NCBI RefSeq assembly: GCF_001401755.1
Contig: NZ_AVQK01000015.1
Coordinates: 184,310 to 248,309 of the forward strand
Direction of reading: 5' to 3'
Source of the DNA: Aquimarina longa SW024
Lineage (GTDB): Bacteria; Bacteroidota; Bacteroidia; Flavobacteriales; Flavobacteriaceae
DNA: 64,000 nucleotides
The stretch's first letter is position 1. Each line of letters starts with the position of its first letter. Below the pieces are notes generated by a model. That model did no database searches. It was not told where the DNA came from and was given only the letters and a program-made list of their open reading frames with translations. The position numbers and the translations under genes were made by a program. Positions 17,775-28,845 of this stretch are shown here, piece after piece.

Positions 17775-19481
17775 ATGAGATTGAAGAATATTTTAATTAA
17801 GATAACAAGCATAGTAGTTTTTATTACATTTTTGTCTTGTGATAATGATTTTAATTCTGTTGGAAATGAAGTTATAGGTGGTGTTAATTTTGAAGATAAC
17901 CAATATTCAGCAGTGCCTATAGCCTATAGTAAAAAAATTAAAAGAGCAAATACAAATAGCTTAATTCGTGAAGTAAAAGGTACTCAAACCAGTTATCATG
18001 CTAATTTGTTAGGAGTATATGATGATCCTACATATGGGCAATCTGTTTATAGTATTTTATCACAAGTCCAGCCCACAAAGTTTAATCCAAATTTTGGAAC
18101 CAATGCTGTATTAGATAGTGTCGTTCTTAGTTTACCTTATTTTAGTACTGTCACAAGCACAGAACCTGTGACCATTAGTGAAGGAGTTACAGAGACAAGA
18201 ACACTATATCGGTTAGATTCTGTTTATGGAAATCAACCATTTAAATTATCAGTGTATAAATCTGATTATTTTTTAAGAGACTTTAGCCCAGAGTCTAATG
18301 AAAGACAGTTGTATTATTCTGATGATGTAAAAGGTTTTGAAACTAAGGTTGTAAATGGAAAAACTCCTTTGTATACAACAGATGCTTTCACTCCTTCAAA
18401 TAAAGAAATTGTTATAGAAAAAACAACTACTACTAATGGAACTACAACAACAACTAGAGAAAGACAAAGTCCTAGAATGAGAGTTACTTTTTCAGATGAT
18501 GTTAAAGCACTATTTAAAACATTGTTTTTAGATAAGCAAGGTAGTTCAGAGTTAAGTAATGCAAATAATTTCAGGAATTATTTTAGGGGTATTTATATTA
18601 AGGCAGAACCTGTAAACTCTGGTAATTTAGTATATGTTAATACCAGAGGAGCTAATATCACCCTTTATTATAGTTTTGATTCTACAACGAATAGTGTTAC
18701 TACTCGTAAGCAAGGTGAGTTTTCTTTAGGGTTTTCTAATAACATTATAGGTGGTATAGAAACTGATTTTAAATCAGCTTTTGTAGAGAATCAAGATGTT
18801 GTAAACGGAGAGGATAACTTGTATTTAAAAGGAGGAGATGGTTCTTATGCAGTACTTGATTTATTTAGTAGATATGTACAAGTTGATGAAAATGGAGATT
18901 TTGTACTTGATGAAAATAAACAACCAATCTTTATAGATACACCAACAACTCCTACAGATAAGGATAAAACAGAACTAGACTTTTTAAAAAGTCGCGATTG
19001 GCTAGTTAATGATGCTAGTATTAAGTTTTATATTAACCAAGGTGAAGGCGGTCTTACATCAGGTGGTGATGTAGAGCCAGAAAGAATTTTTGTTTTCAAT
19101 TTAGAGACAGGAGCACCGGTGTCAGACTATTTTTCAGATATTAATGACGCAAGCAAACCTCTAAATTCTATTGTTAATCATTTAGGTAGAATTAGCCGTG
19201 GAACTGATAAAAGTGGAGAGTTTTATAAAATAAGATTAACACAACATATTATAAATATTTTAAATAGTAAAATAGATAACGTTAAATTGGGAGTCTCAGT
19301 TTCTCAAAACGTAAATACAATAACAACTACAAAAGTAGATACCCCTAACACTAAAAATGAGACTATCCCTACCTCATCAATAGTATCACATGAAGGAACA
19401 ATTCTATATGGAAATAAAGCTGTTCCTGAAGCAAAACGTTTAAAACTAGATATTTTTTATACAGCATCAAAAACAAACTAA
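17775..19481 (+). CDS. DUF4270 family lipoprotein
   Basis: A 568-residue predicted lipoprotein. The lipobox is TFLSCDND (Cys about residue 22), followed by FNSVGNEVIGGVNF, the characteristic N-terminal motif of DUF4270. Later LGVYDDPTYGQSVYSILSQV and LDSVVLSLPYF are also typical of the family. It is beta-rich with no catalytic motif and probably faces the cell surface. It is followed after 34 bp by glmS in the same direction, a pairing I recall from other Flavobacteriaceae, so the two may be co-transcribed. Confidence 0.9.
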   Translation: MRLKNILIKITSIVVFITFLSCDNDFNSVGNEVIGGVNFEDNQYSAVPIAYSKKIKRANTNSLIREVKGTQTSYHANLLGVYDDPTYGQSVYSILSQVQPTKFNPNFGTNAVLDSVVLSLPYFSTVTSTEPVTISEGVTETRTLYRLDSVYGNQPFKLSVYKSDYFLRDFSPESNERQLYYSDDVKGFETKVVNGKTPLYTTDAFTPSNKEIVIEKTTTTNGTTTTTRERQSPRMRVTFSDDVKALFKTLFLDKQGSSELSNANNFRNYFRGIYIKAEPVNSGNLVYVNTRGANITLYYSFDSTTNSVTTRKQGEFSLGFSNNIIGGIETDFKSAFVENQDVVNGEDNLYLKGGDGSYAVLDLFSRYVQVDENGDFVLDENKQPIFIDTPTTPTDKDKTELDFLKSRDWLVNDASIKFYINQGEGGLTSGGDVEPERIFVFNLETGAPVSDYFSDINDASKPLNSIVNHLGRISRGTDKSGEFYKIRLTQHIINILNSKIDNVKLGVSVSQNVNTITTTKVDTPNTKNETIPTSSIVSHEGTILYGNKAVPEAKRLKLDIFYTASKTN

Positions 19482-19515
19482 CATAACAATAATAACATTT
19501 TAAAAAATTTAAATC

Positions 19516-21363
19516 ATGTGTGGAATTGTAGGGTACATTGGGCATAGAGATGCCTATCCAATTGTTTTAAAAGGGTTAAAAAGATTAGAGTATAGAGGTT
19601 ATGATTCTGCAGGAATTGCGCTCTATGATGGGGATGATATTAAATTATCAAAAACAAAAGGTAAAGTTGCAGATTTAGAGAAACGATTAGAAAAAGAAAT
19701 TTCTACAAAAGGTACTATAGGGATTGGACATACTAGATGGGCTACACATGGTGTGCCGAATAATGTAAATTCTCATCCGCACTATTCTAACTCAGGCAAT
19801 CTGGTAATCATACATAATGGTATTATAGAGAATTATGAATCTCTTCGTAAGGAATTATCAAATAGAGGATATACATTTACTTCAGAGACTGACACGGAGG
19901 TATTAGTAAATCTGATAGAGGATGTAAAGACTAAAGAAGATGTAAAATTAGGTAAAGCTGTTCAGATAGCTTTAAATCAGACTATAGGAGCTTATGCGAT
20001 AGCTGTTTTTGATAAAGAGAAGCCAGATGAGATTGTCGTAGCAAGATTAGGTAGTCCATTGGCTATTGGTGTGGGTGAAGACGAATTTTTTATAGCTTCT
20101 GATGCCTCTCCTTTTATAGAATATACAAATAATGCGATTTACCTTGAAGATGGTGAAATGGCTATTGTGCGAAGAAGTAGAGGAGTTAAAGTAAGAAAGA
20201 TTAAAGATGATAGTGATGTAGAGCCTTATTTGCAAGAGTTGCAAATTAACTTAGAGCAAATAGAAAAGGGAGGCTATGACCATTTTATGCTTAAAGAAAT
20301 ATACGAACAACCTAATGCAATTAGTGATACCTATAGAGGTAGAATGCGTGTTGCAGAAGGGATTATAAAAATGGCAGGGATTGATGACAATCTTGCTAAG
20401 CTATTAAATGCTAAGCGAATTATTATCATCGCTTGTGGTACTTCATGGCATGCAGGTCTAGTTGCAGAATACATTTTTGAAGAATTAGTTCGTATACCAG
20501 TTGAGGTCGAATATGCATCAGAATTTAGGTATCGAAACCCTGTAATTCATCAAGATGATGTTGTGATTGCTATATCTCAAAGTGGAGAAACAGCTGATAC
20601 AATGGCAGCAATTAAATTAGCTAAAGAAAACGGAGCTTTTGTTTTTGGGGTTTGTAATGTCGTAGGATCTTCAATATCTAGAGAAACACATGCAGGTGCT
20701 TATACCCATGCTGGTCCAGAGATTGGAGTTGCTTCTACAAAAGCATTTACTACTCAGATTACGGTATTATCTTTAATTGCATTAAAGCTAGCAGAACGAA
20801 AAGGAACAATCTCTAACAGTGATTTTCATTATTATTTACAAGAATTAGAAAGAATTCCAGAAAAAGTAAAATTAGCATTAGAATCTAATGATCATATTAA
20901 GTTTATTGCAGAAACATATAAAGATGCAAAAAATTGCCTGTATTTAGGTAGAGGATTTAATTTTCCTGTAGCATTAGAAGGTGCATTAAAGCTAAAAGAA
21001 ATATCATACATACATGCAGAAGGATATCCAGCAGCAGAAATGAAGCATGGTCCTATAGCATTAATTGACGAGCAAATGCCTGTTATTGTAATAGCAACCA
21101 AAAAAGGACATTATGATAAAGTGGTAAGTAATATTCAGGAGATTAAATCCAGAAAAGGAAAGATTATAGCGATTGTTACAGAGGGAGACGAAACCGTAAA
21201 AAACCTTGCAGATCACGTAATAGAAGTTCCTGAAACAGAAGAATTTTTAACACCGCTTCTTACAACAATACCATTACAATTACTATCGTATCATATAGCA
21301 GTAATGCTTGATAAAAATGTAGATCAACCAAGAAACTTAGCAAAGTCAGTAACGGTAGAATAA
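19516..21363 (+). CDS. glmS: Glutamine--fructose-6-phosphate aminotransferase (isomerizing)
   Basis: Makes glucosamine-6-phosphate for peptidoglycan and lipopolysaccharide. The 615-residue protein begins MCGIVGYIG, with Cys1 after Met removal as the glutaminase nucleophile. The class II amidotransferase domain continues with GHTRWATHG and NGIIENY. Two SIS domains follow: ACGTSWHAGL, SQSGETADTM, and later LGRGFNFPVALEGALKLKEISY. The C-terminus LAKSVTVE is canonical. Complete and normal in length. A strong terminator follows at 21398. Confidence 0.98.
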   Translation: MCGIVGYIGHRDAYPIVLKGLKRLEYRGYDSAGIALYDGDDIKLSKTKGKVADLEKRLEKEISTKGTIGIGHTRWATHGVPNNVNSHPHYSNSGNLVIIHNGIIENYESLRKELSNRGYTFTSETDTEVLVNLIEDVKTKEDVKLGKAVQIALNQTIGAYAIAVFDKEKPDEIVVARLGSPLAIGVGEDEFFIASDASPFIEYTNNAIYLEDGEMAIVRRSRGVKVRKIKDDSDVEPYLQELQINLEQIEKGGYDHFMLKEIYEQPNAISDTYRGRMRVAEGIIKMAGIDDNLAKLLNAKRIIIIACGTSWHAGLVAEYIFEELVRIPVEVEYASEFRYRNPVIHQDDVVIAISQSGETADTMAAIKLAKENGAFVFGVCNVVGSSISRETHAGAYTHAGPEIGVASTKAFTTQITVLSLIALKLAERKGTISNSDFHYYLQELERIPEKVKLALESNDHIKFIAETYKDAKNCLYLGRGFNFPVALEGALKLKEISYIHAEGYPAAEMKHGPIALIDEQMPVIVIATKKGHYDKVVSNIQEIKSRKGKIIAIVTEGDETVKNLADHVIEVPETEEFLTPLLTTIPLQLLSYHIAVMLDKNVDQPRNLAKSVTVE

Positions 21364-21397
21364 TTTTTTAGAGATTAACTTATTTGCAAAAAGATAT

Positions 21398-21434
21398 AAC
21401 GCCTGTTTTGAAATTTTCAAAACAGGCGTTTTTA
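21398..21434 (+). terminator. Strong terminator after glmS
   Basis: AACGCCTGTTTTGAAA (from 21398) pairs with TTTCAAAACAGGCGTT (ending 21430), followed by T. It is a nearly perfect long stem. Confidence 0.9.
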
Positions 21435-21535
21435 ATTTAAACCCTTCAGATTAATTTTTAGTAGCCTTATAAGTTAGGAATAATCATAGATGCGATTGAT
21501 ACTATCCATGTAGATAAACGATTAATATGTTAACA

Positions 21536-21588
21536 GTGTTTTTTATAAAAAAAAACACAAAGTTTTAACGTTTTTTTATATAAAAAAC
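21536..21588 (+). promoter_or_regulatory. Two AT-rich palindromes upstream of the TonB receptor
   Basis: GTGTTTTTTATAAAAAAAAACAC-like inverted repeat at 21536-21558 and a second palindrome of G, T-run, ATAT, A-run, C at 21570-21588. They lie 45-97 bases before the start codon at 21633. They could be regulator sites or simply AT-rich DNA. Confidence 0.35.
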
Positions 21589-21632
21589 ATTTAAAACGTA
21601 TATTGTTATATAATTATTTAAAACCTAGGGGC

Positions 21633-24398
21633 ATGAAAAAAGTTACATTAGTACTATTACTGATGATGGTAAGTAGTATTGTTATTTCACAAACAACAGT
21701 CAAAGGAAAGGTTACAGATGATAGAGGGCAACCCGTTTTAGGCGCTAATATTACACTAAAAAATTCTTCTTTAGGTACCGTGAGCGATTTTGATGGGCTT
21801 TTTTCTTTAACTATTAATGAATCACCTCCTTTTATTATAACAGTAAGTTCTGTAGGGTTTAAATCCTCTACAGTAGATATATCCGCACAAACGGAAGATA
21901 TAGTTATTGTATTAGAAACAGGAACAGAATTAGATGAAGTTGTTATTTCAGCTTCTAGAACACCAGAACGCATATTCGAATCACCAGTAAGTGTAGAACG
22001 TTTTGGGATTAAAGAAATTAAAAACACGTCTTCTGTAGATTTTTATGACGGACTAGAAAATCTTAAAGGAGTTGATATTAATGCTAATAGTCTTACATTT
22101 AAATCAATTAATACCAGAGGATTTGCAACATTTGCTAATAATCGTTTTGTACAATTAGTGGATGGAATGGATAATGCATCCCCTGCTCTTAATTTTGTAT
22201 TAGGGAATCTATTAGGAATGACAGAATTGGATGTAAATAGTGTAGAGCTATTACCAGGAGCTTCTTCTGCTTTATATGGGGCAAATGCCTTTAATGGAAT
22301 TCTATTTATGACTAGTAAAAATCCATTTGATTATGAGGGTGTTAGTGCTTATTTTAAAGGCGGTATTACATCACAAGAAGCAGCAGGAGATAATGAATTC
22401 TATGATTATGGAGCTAGAGTTGCCCATAAGTTTTCTGATAAATTTGCAGCAAAAGTTAATTTCTCTTATTTACGAGGAACAGATTGGTATGCTGTCAATA
22501 CGGTTAATGTTTTAAATCCTAATACAGACAGATCAGACCCTAATTATGATGGACTTAATGTATATGGAGATGAAGTGAGTACAAATATAAGAGGAGTAGG
22601 AGAAGCACTCGTAAGTAAAGGAATCTTGCCTGCAGGAGCCGAAAATTTATTGCCTAATCAGAGTGTTAGTAGAACAGGGTATGATGAGAGGGATTTAAAT
22701 GAGTATAAAGCTGAAAGTGTAAAGTTTGATGGAGCAATGCATTATAGACCTTTTGCTAATGATTTTGAAATTATTTATAATGTAAAGGTAGGTAAAGGAA
22801 CTACAATTTATCAAGGAGCAAACCGATATGCGCTTCGTGATTTTTTTATGCAACAGCATAAATTAGAATTTAAGAATAATAATTTTTTTGTTAGAGGATA
22901 CCTTACCGATGAAAATGCAGGGGATTCTTATGATGTAAGATTTGCAGGAATAAATATTAATAAAAAATGGAAAGATAATGAGACTTGGTTTGGTCAATAT
23001 GCAGCTGCATTTGTTCAAGCCTCTTTAGCAGGAACAGCACCAGAAACAGCTCATATTGCAGCGAGGAAAATAGCTGATACAGGGCGATTATTGCCAGGAA
23101 CTCCAGAATTTAAAAAAACCTTTAATGAAGTCATAAATGATTCTGACTTATCCCAAGGATCAAAATTTCAGGATGCTACTCAGTTAAAACATATTGATGT
23201 CAATTATAATTTCAGTCATATAACCAATGATTTTGCAGATATACAAGTAGGAGGATCTTTTAGGGAATACAAATTAAACTCATCAGGTACGATTTTTACA
23301 GATTTTGACGGTCCTATTAAATATTCAGAATATGGTGCGTATACACAGATTCAGAAAAAATTTGCTGATGAAAGAGCAAAAGTCACTGCATCAATTCGAT
23401 ATGATAAATCAGAATTATTTAAAGGAAACTTATCTCCTAGACTATCGATAGGATATACATTAGGAGAAGAAAGAAATCATAATATCCGAGCTTCTGTACA
23501 AACGGGTTTTAGAAACCCTACAACTCAGGACTTGTACATTGGATTAGATGTAGGTCGAGCAATATTGGTAGGATCTGCTAAAGATAATTTAGATAGAGAT
23601 GTAAGAGTATTTGATGACCTGAGTGGAGCAGGAGAGGCAATTGTAGGCTCTGATAGAGTTACTGTCATTGGTAGAGTAGCCTATGAAAATTCATTTTCTG
23701 TAAACTCTGTGGAAAAAGGAAATCCAGAAGCCTCTAATGTACAACTAGTGAAGTCCGAAAAGATAACAGCCTTCGAAGTAGGATACCGTGGTAAAGTAAA
23801 GAAAATTACTATTGACTTAAGTGGATATTATAACCAGTATAAAGATTTTATATCTTCAGAAAATGTAATAGTACCGTTATATGGTAAAGTAGGAGATGGA
23901 ACGTTATCTCTTTTAGCATTAAAAAATGATGATTTTAAAGTATATCAGGCATACACAAACTCAGATGTAGCTATAAAATCTTTTGGAGCGATTATAGGAG
24001 TTACTACTAAAATCCTAGGAAACTTTGATGTAGGGGTGAACTACACTTATACAGAACAAGATTTTGATAAAAGTAAAGATCCTGATTTTAGAACTAATTT
24101 TAATACTCCTAAACATAAAGTTAAAGCTACTTTTGGTCACACAAGTTTGTTTAAAAATTTCGGGTTTAATACTAGTTATAGATGGAGTGATAGTTATTTT
24201 TGGGAACAATCTTTTGCAGATGGAGATATACCATCTTTCTCTGTAATTGATGCACAGATAAGTTATAAAGTTCCAAAATTAAAGGCTATTCTTAAAGTAG
24301 GGGCAACCAATATTGCGGGAAAAGAATACTTCTCAGCATTTGGAACAGGGCATATCGGTTCTCAGTATTACATAGGGATATCAATAAATAATTTATAA
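21633..24398 (+). CDS. TonB-dependent outer-membrane receptor with CarboxypepD_reg-like domain
   Basis: A 921-residue outer-membrane transporter. Signal peptide (MKKVTLVLLLMMVSSIVISQ), then a carboxypeptidase-regulatory-like domain (KGKVTDDRGQPVLGANITLKN, about residues 23-105), the plug domain (SPVSVERFGIKEIKNTSSVDFYDGLENLKGVD, then LLPGASSALYGANAFNGIL), and a long beta-barrel ending in an aromatic-containing strand. I chose the start at 21633 because it begins a clean signal peptide; the upstream TTG frame adds ten unrelated residues. No SusD partner follows, so it is not a polysaccharide-utilisation pair. The substrate is unknown. Confidence 0.93.
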   Translation: MKKVTLVLLLMMVSSIVISQTTVKGKVTDDRGQPVLGANITLKNSSLGTVSDFDGLFSLTINESPPFIITVSSVGFKSSTVDISAQTEDIVIVLETGTELDEVVISASRTPERIFESPVSVERFGIKEIKNTSSVDFYDGLENLKGVDINANSLTFKSINTRGFATFANNRFVQLVDGMDNASPALNFVLGNLLGMTELDVNSVELLPGASSALYGANAFNGILFMTSKNPFDYEGVSAYFKGGITSQEAAGDNEFYDYGARVAHKFSDKFAAKVNFSYLRGTDWYAVNTVNVLNPNTDRSDPNYDGLNVYGDEVSTNIRGVGEALVSKGILPAGAENLLPNQSVSRTGYDERDLNEYKAESVKFDGAMHYRPFANDFEIIYNVKVGKGTTIYQGANRYALRDFFMQQHKLEFKNNNFFVRGYLTDENAGDSYDVRFAGININKKWKDNETWFGQYAAAFVQASLAGTAPETAHIAARKIADTGRLLPGTPEFKKTFNEVINDSDLSQGSKFQDATQLKHIDVNYNFSHITNDFADIQVGGSFREYKLNSSGTIFTDFDGPIKYSEYGAYTQIQKKFADERAKVTASIRYDKSELFKGNLSPRLSIGYTLGEERNHNIRASVQTGFRNPTTQDLYIGLDVGRAILVGSAKDNLDRDVRVFDDLSGAGEAIVGSDRVTVIGRVAYENSFSVNSVEKGNPEASNVQLVKSEKITAFEVGYRGKVKKITIDLSGYYNQYKDFISSENVIVPLYGKVGDGTLSLLALKNDDFKVYQAYTNSDVAIKSFGAIIGVTTKILGNFDVGVNYTYTEQDFDKSKDPDFRTNFNTPKHKVKATFGHTSLFKNFGFNTSYRWSDSYFWEQSFADGDIPSFSVIDAQISYKVPKLKAILKVGATNIAGKEYFSAFGTGHIGSQYYIGISINNL

Positions 24399-24657
24399 AA
24401 GAACAAGTTGTTTTTGGATACTTCGAATTATTTTGAATCAAATTTAAAATAAGGATCTAATTTGTAAAACATATGATGAAGTACTGTAATTTTTATATAA
24501 AAAAATAAGAAACATCTTGTTTTAAAAATAGTTCGAGTAGATTTTAAACTTATGAAAAACCTCTTAAAAAAAGGATGTTATTAAGATTTGAAAAATAGGA
24601 TGAAGACAGCTTCAAAAAAACAAAACGAAATCAGTTATTTTTTTAATTTTAAAAGAT
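24399..24657. other. Intergenic region upstream of atpD
   Basis: About 260 bases of AT-rich sequence between the TonB receptor stop and the atpD promoter box. No ORF or clear hairpin terminator is seen. Confidence 0.55.
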
Positions 24658-24665
24658 TATATTTG
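24658..24665 (+). promoter_or_regulatory. Candidate -7 box of the atpD-atpC promoter
   Basis: TATATTTG matches TAnnTTTG. It lies 85 bases before the atpD ATG, so the mRNA would have a leader of about 80 nt. Confidence 0.5.
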
Positions 24666-24731
24666 CACCCTGAAAAAAGCTAGTATTCAGTACAATTGAG
24701 TACTTCTTTTTTTAATATAGTTAAACACTAA

Positions 24732-26258
<1,527 letters not shown>

Positions 26259-26276
26259 TTTGGTTAATTGTTGGCA

Positions 26277-26313
26277 GTTGATGGAGTTGTAAAATGTTTT
26301 AATAACCATCAAC
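26277..26313 (+). other. Intercistronic hairpin between atpD and atpC
   Basis: GTTGATGG (26277-26284) pairs with CCATCAAC (26306-26313). There is no T-run after it, so it is more likely an mRNA stability or translation element than a terminator. Confidence 0.45.
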
Positions 26314-26342
26314 AAACAACGAATGACAAACAACTATAAAAT

Positions 26343-26621
26343 ATGTATTTAGAAATAGTAACTCCAGAAGCTGTTTTATTTAGTGGTCAAGTAACTTCAG
26401 TTGCAGTACCAGGAGAAAACGGTGAGTTCCAGATGTTAGACAATCACGCACCGATTCTTTCTTTATTAGTAAATGGAAGTATAAAAATATATGGTGATAT
26501 GAATCTAGAAGAAGAAGTTGCCAATAAATTTACTAAAGGTGAAAATGGTGCAACAGTACTTTCTATTGTTTCAGGAACTGTAGAAATGAAAGATAATAAG
26601 ATCATTATTCTAGCAGATTAA
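26343..26621 (+). CDS. atpC: ATP synthase F1 subunit epsilon
   Basis: A 92-residue epsilon subunit that links the central stalk and limits ATP hydrolysis. It comprises the N-terminal beta-sandwich only (LEIVTPEAVLFSGQVTSVAVPGENGEFQMLDNHAPIL), lacking the C-terminal helical hairpin of longer bacterial forms, as is usual in Bacteroidota. It is 84 bp after atpD and followed by a terminator. Confidence 0.94.
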   Translation: MYLEIVTPEAVLFSGQVTSVAVPGENGEFQMLDNHAPILSLLVNGSIKIYGDMNLEEEVANKFTKGENGATVLSIVSGTVEMKDNKIIILAD

Positions 26622-26654
26622 GACAGTCTAAAAAATATATGATAACATCATCTT

Positions 26655-26695
26655 ATCCCTGTTAATACATTCATTAACAGGGATTTTTGTTTTTA
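26655..26695 (+). terminator. Terminator of atpD-atpC
   Basis: ATCCCTGTTAAT (26655-26666) pairs with ATTAACAGGGAT (26672-26683), followed by a T-rich tail. Confidence 0.92.
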
Positions 26696-26811
26696 CTCCT
26701 TTATAAAGAATTTAATGCTTTTGAGATTATTGATTAAATAACGATTTAAATAGGTAAAATGTATTGAGAATATATACTATTTCTTAACAAAAACCTGATC
26801 ATTCAAAGAGA

Positions 26812-26829
26812 TCGAAAGATCTTTCGATT
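26812..26829. other. Perfect 18-bp palindrome
   Basis: ATCGAAAGA/TCTTTCGAT without a loop, 15 bases beyond the stop of the minus-strand flippase-like gene. It may be a DNA-binding site or part of that gene's 3' end. No T-run supports termination. Confidence 0.35.
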
Positions 26830-26844
26830 TCGTTCTAGATTATA

Positions 26845-27747
26845 CTATGTGTTATTTTGAGTAGTTATAGAAGAAACTTCTTTAAGAGTGAATTCTGGTT
26901 TTCTAAAATGAAAGATAATTCCGGATAGAGACACAAAAGCAGTTAGTATAGAAAATAGAAGTCCTACAGTGACTGCTGTAGTGCTATGAAATACAAATAG
27001 TGTAGCTGCTTGATAAAAAATCATTTCTCGTATTCCTATACCAGAAAATGAAAAAACAGATAAAACAGAAGAGATTAAAAATACAACTACATAAGGGATG
27101 TATTGGTTAACTTCTGTAGTAGCCATACTTTTTAGTATAAAAACGATAGAAAGACATTGTAATACTTGGACTAGCATAGATAAGAATAATGATTTCCAGT
27201 AGGCTTTTAAAAAAGATAGAAATATCCTTTTTGTAAAATAATATGATGACAAAACACCTGCTATAAGAATAAAAGGTGCGACCCAAACTAGATTTTCCTC
27301 TATAATAAAAGGGATAAAAACAATAAGACTGGTTAATAATATCCCTATAGCTGTTAATCCTATAAATCGATCGAGTAGAACTGCTGCGGATAATTTTTTA
27401 ACAGACCAATCGAATCTTTTATGTAAGATATATACTTTGTAGGTATCTCCACCAATTCCACCAGGGATAAAAAAATTATAAAACATCCCGATAAGATACA
27501 GGATATAGTTACTATTGTCAGATAACGAAAAGTTTACTGATTTAAATAGTAGGAGTAGTCTTTTTGCAGATATCCATTGTGATAAAACAAAAAAAAGTAA
27601 TGAAATACCGAGAAATATACCATTAGACTTTTTTAGTATTTCCCATACTTCATCAAATGGAATTTTTGTAAAGATGGCATAAAGTAAGAGTAGTGTTACT
27701 CCGATTTTAAGAAACGTGGAGAATAGGTTCTTTTTCGTTTTTTTCAA
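26845..27747 (-). CDS. Flippase-like integral membrane protein (LPG-synthase TM domain)
   Basis: A 300-residue polytopic membrane protein of the UPF0104/LPG_synthase_TM group. The key loop FFIPGGIGGDTYKVYIL near residues 89-105 and FSGIGIREMIFYQA near residues 235-248 match the family. Its start overlaps the end of the glycosyltransferase gene by 41 bp, implying translational coupling. The context of polyprenyl-phosphate-type glycosyltransferase and ArnT-like enzyme suggests it moves a lipid-linked sugar or lipid across the inner membrane; that is inference. Confidence 0.85.
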   Translation of the reverse strand: MKKTKKNLFSTFLKIGVTLLLLYAIFTKIPFDEVWEILKKSNGIFLGISLLFFVLSQWISAKRLLLLFKSVNFSLSDNSNYILYLIGMFYNFFIPGGIGGDTYKVYILHKRFDWSVKKLSAAVLLDRFIGLTAIGILLTSLIVFIPFIIEENLVWVAPFILIAGVLSSYYFTKRIFLSFLKAYWKSLFLSMLVQVLQCLSIVFILKSMATTEVNQYIPYVVVFLISSVLSVFSFSGIGIREMIFYQAATLFVFHSTTAVTVGLLFSILTAFVSLSGIIFHFRKPEFTLKEVSSITTQNNT

Positions 27748-28681
27748 AAGTGGTAATTTTTCTTATGTTATATGGTGCTTTGTTTTGAGATTCATAATAC
27801 GTTCTCATTAATAAATCTGCGACAATACCTATGGTAAAAAATTGAATTCCAACTAAGATTAATAAAATACCTAGTAATAATAATGGTCTTGTTCCAATAT
27901 CATTACCCATTAGTTTTATGGTTATTAAGTATAAATTGATGATGACTCCTGTTCCAAAAAACAGCATTCCTATATTGCCAAATAGATATAAGGGTTTCTG
28001 TAAGTATTTACGCTGAAAAAGGATAAGTAATAAATCATTCATTACTTTAAATGTTCTTCCTAAGCCATATTTAGAAACACCAAACTTTCTTGCATGATGT
28101 TGTACAGGGATTTCTGTAATACGAGCACCATCTATATGAGCATTTAATGCTATAAATCGATGTAACTCCCCATACAGAGGCACTGCTTTTGCTGTTTCGG
28201 CAGTCATCACTTTTAATGCACATCCTGCATCTGTAATATGTAATTTGGTTGCTTTTCGGATAATATAATTAGCTATTTTAGAAGGTAATGTTCTGATAAA
28301 ATTATCTTTTCTTTTTTGTCGAATCCCTGTAACTAGATCCCAATCTTCATTAACTGCGATTTCTAACATTTTTGGGATATCAGAGGGATCATTTTGCATA
28401 TCCCCATCCATAGTGATGATGTAGTCTCCTTTTGCATATTCTATCCCCGCAGCTAAGGCAGAGCTTTGCCCATAATTTCTTTTAAGCTCTATAAGAACTA
28501 CATTAGGGTTTTCTAATGCTTTAATCTCTTGTCTTGTCTTATCCGTAGAAAAATCATCGACATATATAATTTCATATTGATAACCTTGTAGCCCTTTTTC
28601 TATGGCTGTAGTCAGTAGGTCAGTATTTCCTTCTTCATTATATACAGGGATTACAAGTGATAAAAGACACATATCAGACAT
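27707..28681 (-). CDS. Polyprenyl-phosphate-type family 2 glycosyltransferase (ArnC/GtrB/DPM1-like)
   Basis: A 324-residue GT2 enzyme with a cytoplasmic catalytic domain and two C-terminal membrane helices. Motifs: SLVIPVYNEEGN, IYVDDFSTDKT, GDYIITMDGDMQNDP (the D-x-D metal site in MDGDMQ), and the conserved KFGVSKYGLGR. Membrane helices lie near residues 232-256 and 268-290. The family transfers a sugar from a nucleotide donor to undecaprenyl phosphate. A divergent ArnT-like gene at 28846 could use the product. Confidence 0.92.
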   Translation of the reverse strand: MSDMCLLSLVIPVYNEEGNTDLLTTAIEKGLQGYQYEIIYVDDFSTDKTRQEIKALENPNVVLIELKRNYGQSSALAAGIEYAKGDYIITMDGDMQNDPSDIPKMLEIAVNEDWDLVTGIRQKRKDNFIRTLPSKIANYIIRKATKLHITDAGCALKVMTAETAKAVPLYGELHRFIALNAHIDGARITEIPVQHHARKFGVSKYGLGRTFKVMNDLLLILFQRKYLQKPLYLFGNIGMLFFGTGVIINLYLITIKLMGNDIGTRPLLLLGILLILVGIQFFTIGIVADLLMRTYYESQNKAPYNIRKITTFEKNEKEPILHVS

Positions 28682-28815
28682 ATTTAATTCGCTAAATTAG
28701 CGTTAAAGTGTCAATTCAGTATTTAGTAATTAATACTAAATTGATAACAAATATCTCTAGAGTTATAAAATTGTTAAGTGGTAGTTTAGTAGTGTTTTAC
28801 AAACTATTCTTAGGT

Positions 28816-28823
28816 TACTTTTG
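28816..28823 (+). promoter_or_regulatory. Candidate -7 box for the ArnT-like gene
   Basis: TACTTTTG matches TAnnTTTG, about 22 bases before the ATG at 28846, giving a very short leader. Confidence 0.55.
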
Positions 28824-28845
28824 CGCCAATTTGGATTGATATTAT

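Noticed and set aside
26812..26829. 18-bp palindrome as a terminator
   Set aside because: No loop and no T-run, so a rho-independent terminator is not supported; kept only as an unexplained palindrome.
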